Positions 55,725-64,000 of a DNA stretch of 64,000 bases are shown here, piece by piece. The stretch lies in assembly GCF_004912135.1 (NCBI RefSeq), contig NZ_STGU01000003.1, forward strand, positions 406,959 through 470,958, read 5' to 3'. The first letter of the stretch is position 1; each line of letters opens with the position of its first letter. A program made the position numbers and the translations under genes. The DNA is from Rhizobium rosettiformans W3 (GTDB taxonomy: Bacteria; Pseudomonadota; Alphaproteobacteria; Rhizobiales; Rhizobiaceae). The notes beneath the pieces were generated by a model. That model searched no databases. It was not told the DNA's origin and saw nothing but the letters and a program-made list of their open reading frames with translations.

Positions 55725-56804
55725 GTGGCGAAGCTTCCTGTCGAGAAAATGCGCGAGCTTGAGCGCCGGTTCGGCGAGATCGAGGCGCGAATGTCGGCAG
55801 GACCGGCAGCCGATGTCTATGTGAAGCTCGCTTCCGAGTATTCCGAGCTTGAGCCCGTGGTGAAGAAGATCCGCGCCTACGAAGCGGCGACCGGCGAAGC
55901 GGCCGACCTGCGCGCCATGCTTGCCGACAAGGCGACCGACCGGGAGATGCGCGATCTCGCGGATATGGAGCTGCCGGAGGTTGAGAGCCGGATCGAGACG
56001 CTCGAAGGCGAGATCCAGATCCTGCTCCTGCCGAAGGATGCCGCCGACGAAAAAAGCGCGATCCTCGAAATCCGCGCCGGCACGGGCGGATCCGAAGCTG
56101 CCCTCTTCGCCGGTGACCTTTTCCGCATGTATGAGCGCTTTGCCTCGACCAAGGGCTGGAAGGTGGAGGTCCTTTCCGCCAGCGAAGGAGAAGCGGGTGG
56201 TTTCAAGGAAATCATCGCGACGATCAGCGGGCGGGGCGTCTTCTCCAGGCTGAAATTCGAATCCGGCGTTCACCGGGTTCAGCGCGTGCCGGAGACGGAA
56301 GCGAGCGGGCGTATTCATACGTCTGCGGCAACCGTTGCGGTTTTGCCGGAGGCCGAAGAGATCGATATCGAAATCCGGCCCGAAGACATCCGGATCGATA
56401 CGATGCGATCGTCGGGCGCCGGTGGCCAGCACGTCAATACGACCGACTCGGCCGTGCGCATCACGCACCTGCCGACCGGGCTGATCGTGACCTCGTCGGA
56501 AAAGTCGCAGCACCAGAACCGCGCAAAGGCTATGCAGGTGCTGCGGTCGAGGCTCTACGACATCGAACGGCAGAAGATGGACAGCGAGCGTTCCGCCAAC
56601 CGCAAGAGCCAGGTCGGCTCGGGCGACCGGTCGGAGCGCATCCGGACCTATAACTTCCCGCAGGGCCGTGTGACGGATCACCGGATCAACCTGACGCTCT
56701 ACAAGCTCGACAAGATGATCGAGGGCGACCTCGACGAAATGCTCGATGCTCTGATCTCCGACTACCAGGCGGGCCAGCTCGCTCAGCTCGGCGAGACGCA
56801 ATGA
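55725..56804 (+). CDS. prfA: Peptide chain release factor 1
   Basis: Recognises UAA and UAG stop codons. The 359 aa protein has the catalytic GGQ in [16 protein letters not shown] (about 230). The codon-recognition tripeptide region reads [15 protein letters not shown], giving PET where E. coli has PAT. The start is GTG 55725 with GGAG seven bases before it. The stop overlaps prmC by 4 bases, so the factor and its methyltransferase are coupled. Confidence 0.95.
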   Translation: MAKLPVEKMRELERRFGEIEARMSAGPAADVYVKLASEYSELEPVVKKIRAYEAATGEAADLRAMLADKATDREMRDLADMELPEVESRIETLEGEIQILLLPKDAADEKSAILEIRAGTGGSEAALFAGDLFRMYERFASTKGWKVEVLSASEGEAGGFKEIIATISGRGVFSRLKFESGVHRVQRVPETEASGRIHTSAATVAVLPEAEEIDIEIRPEDIRIDTMRSSGAGGQHVNTTDSAVRITHLPTGLIVTSSEKSQHQNRAKAMQVLRSRLYDIERQKMDSERSANRKSQVGSGDRSERIRTYNFPQGRVTDHRINLTLYKLDKMIEGDLDEMLDALISDYQAGQLAQLGETQ

Positions 56805-57676
56805 GTGCCGGGGCGCCCTCGGCGAAGTCTCTCATCGCGGAGGCCCGCCGTCGGTTTGCCGAGGCCGGCTTGGTGGATGCGGCGACTGATGCACGGATCC
56901 TGGTTTGCGGTCTGCTGAACCTCGATGCTACCGCGCTGCTGCTGCACGGGGACGAGCCGGTGTCGCGCGAGATGGTAGACCAAGTCGAGCAGGCGATCCT
57001 GCGAAGGCTCGCGCGGGAACCGGTTCACCGGATCCTGGGGCGCCGCGACTTTTACGGGCTCGATCTGACCCTATCCGCCGGAACGCTTGAACCGCGACCC
57101 GATACCGAAATCCTCGTTGACGTGATCTTGCCACATCTCCGGTCTATGGTGCGTCAAGGTCGTCGACCGAAGTTCGTCGATCTTGGAACGGGAACCGGAG
57201 CCATTGCGCTCGCGTTGTTATCGGAATGCCCAGAGGCCGAGGCCATCGGGGTCGATATTTCCCAAGACGCATTGACGACTGCCCAAGACAATGCAGAGCG
57301 CAACGGATTGTCCGCGCGCTTTGCGACGAGACCCGGTCCCTGGTTTGACCAGACGCCGGAACGCTTCGACATCATCGTTTCCAACCCACCTTACATCCGC
57401 AGCGCAGTGGTTGCTGGCCTGGAGCCCGAGGTGGTGAAGTATGATCCGATGGCAGCACTCGACGGAGGGTCTGATGGTCTCGACGCCTATCGCGCGATTG
57501 CCGAAGCCGCGCCTGGACACCTCGAGAGGCATGGCGTGGTCGGGCTCGAAATTGGTTTCGATCAACGGAATGAGGTCGTTCAAATCTTTGAACTAGCAGG
57601 CTTTTCTCTTCTGGAGGAGCGCCGGGACTACGGCGCCAACGACCGTGTCCTCGTGTTTGCGCTTAACCTTGATTAG
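56801..57676 (+). CDS. prmC: Release factor glutamine methyltransferase
   Basis: Methylates the Gln of the GGQ motif in RF1 and RF2. The 291 aa protein has a helical N-terminal domain, then the SAM loop [16 protein letters not shown] (about 127-142) and the catalytic NPPY in [14 protein letters not shown] (about 190). LEPRPDTE near residue 93 is also a family signature. ATGA overlap with prfA. Confidence 0.95.
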   Translation: MSAGAPSAKSLIAEARRRFAEAGLVDAATDARILVCGLLNLDATALLLHGDEPVSREMVDQVEQAILRRLAREPVHRILGRRDFYGLDLTLSAGTLEPRPDTEILVDVILPHLRSMVRQGRRPKFVDLGTGTGAIALALLSECPEAEAIGVDISQDALTTAQDNAERNGLSARFATRPGPWFDQTPERFDIIVSNPPYIRSAVVAGLEPEVVKYDPMAALDGGSDGLDAYRAIAEAAPGHLERHGVVGLEIGFDQRNEVVQIFELAGFSLLEERRDYGANDRVLVFALNLD

Positions 57677-58007
57677 CGGCTTTGCTGCGTCTGCTAAGGA
57701 TAATTTCGGGAAACCGAGAAAAAGGCTTGGTTTTCCGAATGAAGCGTAATAGTTTGCGGGCACGCAACGGGCGGCGGGGAAAGAACGAAGATTCGTTCGC
57801 GACTGGGCCGGCTTCGAAAAAGGTTCGCTGTCGAACTCGGCGAAGCACGACAGGACTGTTGCGTAACTCAGTAAACTCGACTTTCACCAGCGGCGAGCAA
57901 GGCGAGAGCGCGGTCTGTCGGCGGCGCGTGGATCCTTGGTCCGGTTCAACCAGAGCCAATGGCATTGCCCTTTATCAGCACAACAAAGACATTCAGGTGA
58001 AGCATCT
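57677..58007. other. 331-base interval between prmC and the DUF4167 gene
   Basis: No credible gene. Two structures: a hairpin GGGAAACC/GGTTTTCC at 57708-57736 soon after the prmC stop, which may be a terminator or 3' structure, and a perfect inverted repeat GAACGAA-GA-TTCGTTC at 57783-57798, a possible protein-binding site. The rest is a long 5' leader for the DUF4167 gene with no recognised riboswitch. Confidence 0.5.
57783..57798. promoter_or_regulatory. 16-bp perfect inverted repeat, possible operator
   Basis: GAACGAA-GA-TTCGTTC, 210 bases upstream of the DUF4167 start. Symmetry and size suit a dimeric regulator. The spacer is too small for an RNA hairpin. No regulator is assigned. Confidence 0.35.
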
Positions 58008-58733
58008 ATGAGGCCAGGACAGCAGAACAAGCGTGGTCGGGGGCGTAACAACAATGGCGGCGGCGGCGGTGGAAACAACAATTTCAACCGCAAGGGCCAG
58101 AACCCGCTTACCCGGACCTATGACAGCTCCGGCCCTGACATAAAGATCCGCGGCACTGCCCAGCATATCGCAGAGAAGTACGCCACGCTCGCACGCGACG
58201 CCCAGAGCGCCGGCGACCGCGTCATGGCGGAAAACTACCTGCAGCATGCCGAGCACTACAACCGCATCATCGCGGCCGCCCAGGCGCAGATGCAGGAACG
58301 CTTCCAGCGTGACGATCGCGACGATCAGAACGACCGCCAGGATTACAGCGAGCGCGACGGCGAGGATTTCGACGGTTCGGACGACAATGGCGCCCAGGCC
58401 AGCGATCGCGGCAATCAGCAGCAGCCCCAGCCGCAGCAGCAGAACCGCGGACAGCAGCATGAGCGCCGGCAGCGCGAGCCGCAGCCGCAGCCCCAGCCGG
58501 AAATTGCCGGATCGGGTCCGCAGCCGGTGATCGAGGACATGCCGGCGGAAGCCGCAGCCGCAGCCGCCGAAAGTGCCGCCGAAGCGGGCGGCGAGCGCCA
58601 GCCGCGTCGCCGCAACGCCGGAAACCGTCCGCGTCGCCAGCCCCGTCGCAGCGCTGCTGCAGACGAAGGCGGCGAGGGCGCGAACGGCGAGGGAGGCGAC
58701 GCCCCGGCGCTGGCCGAGGCCGCTTCCGAATGA
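58008..58733 (+). CDS. DUF4167 domain-containing protein
   Basis: A 241 aa protein with an Arg/Asn/Gly-rich start (MRPGQQNKRGRGRNNNGGG). The DUF4167 core follows at about 28-90 (NPLTRTYDSSGPDIKIRGTA and ADNYLQHAEHYNR-type text ENYLQHAEHYNRIIAAAQAQ). A long Asp, then Gln/Pro, then Ala/Arg low-complexity tail covers the second half. The basic, Gly-rich head suggests RNA or DNA binding. The family is almost confined to alphaproteobacteria and has no known role. AGGTGA precedes ATG 58008. Confidence 0.85.
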   Translation: MRPGQQNKRGRGRNNNGGGGGGNNNFNRKGQNPLTRTYDSSGPDIKIRGTAQHIAEKYATLARDAQSAGDRVMAENYLQHAEHYNRIIAAAQAQMQERFQRDDRDDQNDRQDYSERDGEDFDGSDDNGAQASDRGNQQQPQPQQQNRGQQHERRQREPQPQPQPEIAGSGPQPVIEDMPAEAAAAAAESAAEAGGERQPRRRNAGNRPRRQPRRSAAADEGGEGANGEGGDAPALAEAASE

Positions 58734-58764
58734 GCTTTTCCGGCTCGAATTGACGATTGCAAAG

Positions 58765-58789
58765 CTCCGGGCCTCGGCCCGGAGTTTTT
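58765..58789 (+). terminator. Rho-independent terminator after the DUF4167 gene
   Basis: Perfect 9-bp stem CTCCGGGCC/GGCCCGGAG closed by TC and followed by TTTTT. It separates this gene from clpB. Confidence 0.85.
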
Positions 58790-58940
58790 CGTTTGTCTGC
58801 CTCTTTAAAGGGCAAAATTCCGCTCCCATATCTCGGTCAAGAGAGCGGTTTCCGCTCCGGGGTCCGCCGCTTCCGGGGGCCTCATCCAAACCATCCGACT
58901 TGTGCCGATTGCGGGCAGGGCGGGGAAACGGAGAGTGACG

Positions 58941-61544
<2,604 letters not shown>

Positions 61545-61568
61545 CTGGCGGCACATCTTCTGAAACAA

Positions 61569-61596
61569 AAACGGCGGTCCTTGCGGGCCGCCGTTT
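61569..61596. terminator. Bidirectional terminator between clpB and the M23 gene
   Basis: A long stem: AAACGGCGG and TCC pair with GGG and CCGCCGTTT around a TTGC loop (12 pairs including one G-U). A-rich on one side and TTT on the other, it suits both converging genes. Confidence 0.8.
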
Positions 61597-61620
61597 GCAT
61601 ATGGACGCTGATACTACGGC

Positions 61621-63639
61621 TTATCGGCTTGCGACCTGAGCCGGACGCCCGCCCGTCTGCAGCAGGGTATCGATGCGCTGGCGCTCCTGCTGGAAGGCGG
61701 CAAGGGCCGGCCCCTCCAGGGCCTTGCCGCCGGGCAGGCGCACCTTCATGGCATCGACCTTGGTGCCGTTGACGATCAGCTCGTAATGCAGGTGCGAGCC
61801 GGTGGACAAACCGGTGGATCCGACGAAACCGATCACCTGGCCCTGCTTGACCTTGGCGCCGGGCACGATGCCCTTGGCGATGCCGCTCTGGTGGTTGTAG
61901 GAGGTGACATAGCCATTGGCATGGCGGATCAGGGTCTGATTGCCGTAGCCGGAGGCCCAGCCCGCCTTTTCCACGACACCATTGCCCGACGCGATGATCG
62001 GCGTGCCGCGCGGGGCTGCCCAGTCGACGCCGGTATGCATGCGCGAATAACCGAGGATCGGATGCCGGCGCATGCCAAAGCCCGAGGTGAAACGACCGTT
62101 CGGCACGGGGTTCCTGAGCAGGAACTGGCGGATCGACTTGCCGTTCTCGTCGAAATAATCGATCGAGCCGTCTGCCGGATCCTGGAAGCGATAGAACTGG
62201 GTGATCGTGTCGCCGAAGCGGGCGCGCACATAAAGAAGCTCGCTGTCGTCGGTCGCCTTGCCTTCGTCATCGGTGACAGAGAAGACGGCTTCCAGCATGT
62301 CCGTCGGCTTGAGCTGTGCCTGGAAATCGACATTGGCCGCGAGCAGCCGGATGACCTGCGCGGTCAGATCCTGGTTCATGCCGTAGGACAGTGCCGCACG
62401 GTAGATCCCGTCATAGACCCGCGGCAGATCACGCCCTGACATCATGGTCGGCTGTGAGCTGTCGAAAGCGCCGGCGATCGCGTCTATGACCGGCGGTTCC
62501 GACCCCTCGACAAGGCGGCCCGCGTCGTTGACGGCAAGCGTCGCGATGTGTTCGGTCCGGTTGTAGAGCGAAAAGCGCACGAGCCGCACTTCGTCGCCGC
62601 GCTGCAAGAGGCCGACCCGAATGATGTCGCCTTCGACCAGTTCCGGATTGCGCATGAAGGGGGCCAGCGCCTCGCCGACATCCTCGGCCTTGGCGGCGGG
62701 ATAGCCGGCGGCCGTCATCAGGGCGGCGACCGATTGCGGCCGGCGCGCGGGCAGGATGTCATCGGCATATTCCGGGGTCATCGGCGTGATGATCTCGGGC
62801 TCGGCGATGCTCATGTTTTCCTCGACGATACGCGCCGTCATGCCGACGGCGAGATCGAGGCCGGTGTCCTCCGTGTCGAAGCGGCGTGGATCGATATAAT
62901 AGAGCGCGGCGACCTGGGTATTGCCATCGGTCAGCACCGATCCGTTGGAGCGGACGTTTTCTTCCACTTCGTCGAAGGTCATCTCGCCGGCGAGCGGCTT
63001 GTCCGGTACGGCCGGGAAGGGGCTCGACTTCAGGATGACTTCGGATTCGACATCCGAGCCGTAGAGCGAGCCGGTGCGGCTTGCGACCTGCGGGGGCGTA
63101 TCGTCGGTCGCGAAAATGGCGAGCGGGTCGAATTTGGGATAGCGTTCCTGATTGGCGTAATCGGCGGCGAGTGCCATCTTCACATGGGCGAAGGGCAGCT
63201 TGCGCACGACCTCGCGCTCGCCATCCTTGAAGATGGTGGGCACGTCGAGGATCGCCTTGTCGACGGGGCGGGCAGCGATCTTCGGTCCGAAGATCCGGTC
63301 GCCGCGCATGGTTTCTTCGGCGGGTATTTCCGCGCCGTCGGGTGGTGTCACGGCATAGGCTTCGGCAGGGATGGCCAGCTGCTGCCGGCCGTCGAGTGCT
63401 GCAAAGAGAGCAACGCCCATCAGGATGCAGGAGGTGATGCCGGTCAGAAAGGTGCCGGAGAGCCAGCGCAGCGAAATCTCGCGGCGATCGGGCGCGCGCA
63501 GGCCATCCGCGAGGATCGGAGGCTCGCCGCCGAGCGTACGGATCAGGTCACGGTCTGTCGTCATGCCATCTTCGTGTCTGCGGCCGAAGTCATAAGCGTC
63601 GGCCTGTTTGTCGCCTGGATCACGGCTGTTGTGTCTCAT
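61621..63639 (-). CDS. M23 family metallopeptidase (peptidoglycan endopeptidase)
   Basis: A 672 aa membrane-anchored cell-wall hydrolase. One transmembrane helix lies at about residues 61-83 (LTGITSCILMGVALFAALDG), followed by a long periplasmic region with LysM-like/G5-like beta segments. The C-terminal LytM/M23 domain (about 530-640) has zinc ligands in YSRMHTGVDWAAPRGT (HxxxD) and TGSHLHYELIVNG (HxH). All ligands are present, so the enzyme should be active. ATG 63639 or the inner ATG 63564 could start it; the longer N-terminus reads as protein-like. It is divergent from the promoter at the right edge. Confidence 0.88.
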   Translation of the reverse strand: MRHNSRDPGDKQADAYDFGRRHEDGMTTDRDLIRTLGGEPPILADGLRAPDRREISLRWLSGTFLTGITSCILMGVALFAALDGRQQLAIPAEAYAVTPPDGAEIPAEETMRGDRIFGPKIAARPVDKAILDVPTIFKDGEREVVRKLPFAHVKMALAADYANQERYPKFDPLAIFATDDTPPQVASRTGSLYGSDVESEVILKSSPFPAVPDKPLAGEMTFDEVEENVRSNGSVLTDGNTQVAALYYIDPRRFDTEDTGLDLAVGMTARIVEENMSIAEPEIITPMTPEYADDILPARRPQSVAALMTAAGYPAAKAEDVGEALAPFMRNPELVEGDIIRVGLLQRGDEVRLVRFSLYNRTEHIATLAVNDAGRLVEGSEPPVIDAIAGAFDSSQPTMMSGRDLPRVYDGIYRAALSYGMNQDLTAQVIRLLAANVDFQAQLKPTDMLEAVFSVTDDEGKATDDSELLYVRARFGDTITQFYRFQDPADGSIDYFDENGKSIRQFLLRNPVPNGRFTSGFGMRRHPILGYSRMHTGVDWAAPRGTPIIASGNGVVEKAGWASGYGNQTLIRHANGYVTSYNHQSGIAKGIVPGAKVKQGQVIGFVGSTGLSTGSHLHYELIVNGTKVDAMKVRLPGGKALEGPALAAFQQERQRIDTLLQTGGRPAQVASR

Positions 63640-63906
63640 GTTTTGGCCGGCGCCGTCAAATCAGCGCCCGAACCGGGCCTTCTTTGAGCAGCCAAATATG
63701 GAATTTGCGCGGCATGCGCACGCGCATGGACGTGCACACGTGTACGCATCTGAGAGCCAAGCGCGAAAACGGACCGATCGGCCTTGCAAGAGGAGCCAAT
63801 GGGGGGCATCCGACGGCGGAAAAACGGGATTGTCTGCAGCGTATCGAAATAAATCTCAATATTTCAATGCTCTAGCGATTTTTCGACATTTTTCCGAACA
63901 AGGCTG
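63640..63906. other. Upstream region of the M23 gene and of the edge promoter
   Basis: No gene seen. AT-rich tracts at about 63845-63898 (GATTTTTCGACATTTTTCC) lie directly upstream of a strong promoter and could serve as an UP element. The M23 promoter must also lie in this stretch but is not recognisable. Confidence 0.45.
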
Positions 63907-63935
63907 TTGACTGCTCGGAGAAGCGAATCTATACA
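63907..63935 (+). promoter_or_regulatory. Strong sigma70-type promoter, probably of an rRNA operon
   Basis: TTGACT and TATACA separated by exactly 17 bases, with an AT-rich upstream tract. The transcribed leader (GCTCACTGACGAGGGCGGC onward) has no start codon context up to the window end and resembles the leader of rhizobial rrn operons as I recall them. The 16S gene would lie beyond base 64000. Confidence 0.65.
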
Positions 63936-64000
63936 TCCGCTCACTGACGAGGGCGGCGGCGCTGCTGGCGACGAAGTCCTTCGCTCTAGAGAAATCCTTG

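Overview
The window reads as a chromosomal segment of an alphaproteobacterium of the Rhizobiaceae (Rhizobium/Agrobacterium/Sinorhizobium type); genus and species cannot be fixed from sequence alone. Reasons: high GC; the gene orders ubiG/lysC-ptsP-prfA-prmC, grxC-nitrilase-DUF1178 and argH/lptM-lysA; a CpdR-type single-domain regulator; a TIGR02302/DUF4175 low-complexity protein; and intergenic palindromic mosaic repeats of the kind known from rhizobia. About 60 protein genes and one tRNA cover most of the window, and nearly all are core housekeeping genes. I see no prophage, CRISPR array, transposase or toxin-antitoxin pair.

Layout. 1-6.6 kb: end of hisC, tyrC, DUF2125, a ChaC-like protein, plsC, a DUF218 protein and ftsEX. 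6.8-8.6 kb: a membrane protein, hpt and cpdR. 8.7-16.8 kb: the DUF4175 protein, lysA, an LptM-like lipoprotein, argH, a TlpA thioredoxin and a CSS-EAL phosphodiesterase. 16.9-20.7 kb: sulfate ABC importer sbp-cysT-cysW-cysA. 20.8-23.5 kb: hbd and etfBA with a recognisable promoter-operator. 23.7-24.6 kb: rhomboid protease. 24.6-26.2 kb: a gene-free interval with four related mosaic repeats, further palindromes and a 550-base block that can pair extensively as RNA. 26.2-32.2 kb: cobalamin adenosyltransferase, a HIG1-like protein, an SDR, YihY, gluQ, an AlkA-like glycosylase, an HNH nuclease, dsbB and a VTT protein. 32.4-38.7 kb: tRNA-Leu, an unusual Lys/Ala-rich protein, an acyl-CoA synthetase and an envelope-polysaccharide group (CelD-like acetyltransferase, flippase, acyltransferase 3). 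38.9-45.1 kb: secA, parvulin, argJ, GNAT, mutT. 45.2-51.8 kb: a Flp pilin and its small neighbour, a BioC-like methyltransferase, comF, grxC, nitrilase, DUF1178, DUF3291, DUF924, ubiG and an SH3b protein. 52.1-63.6 kb: lysC, ptsP, prfA, prmC, DUF4167, clpB and an M23 peptidase. The right edge ends just after a strong sigma70-type promoter that probably drives an rRNA operon outside the window.

Functional groups include aromatic, histidine, lysine and arginine biosynthesis (hisC, tyrC, lysA, lysC, argH, argJ); sulfate import; acyl-CoA electron transfer (hbd, etfBA); cell division and envelope (ftsEX, plsC, M23, DUF218, secA, dsbB); nitrogen-PTS regulation (ptsP); and translation termination (prfA, prmC). 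The least explained part is 24.6-26.2 kb, where the candidate structured RNA at about 25248-25802 is the best prospect for something undescribed.
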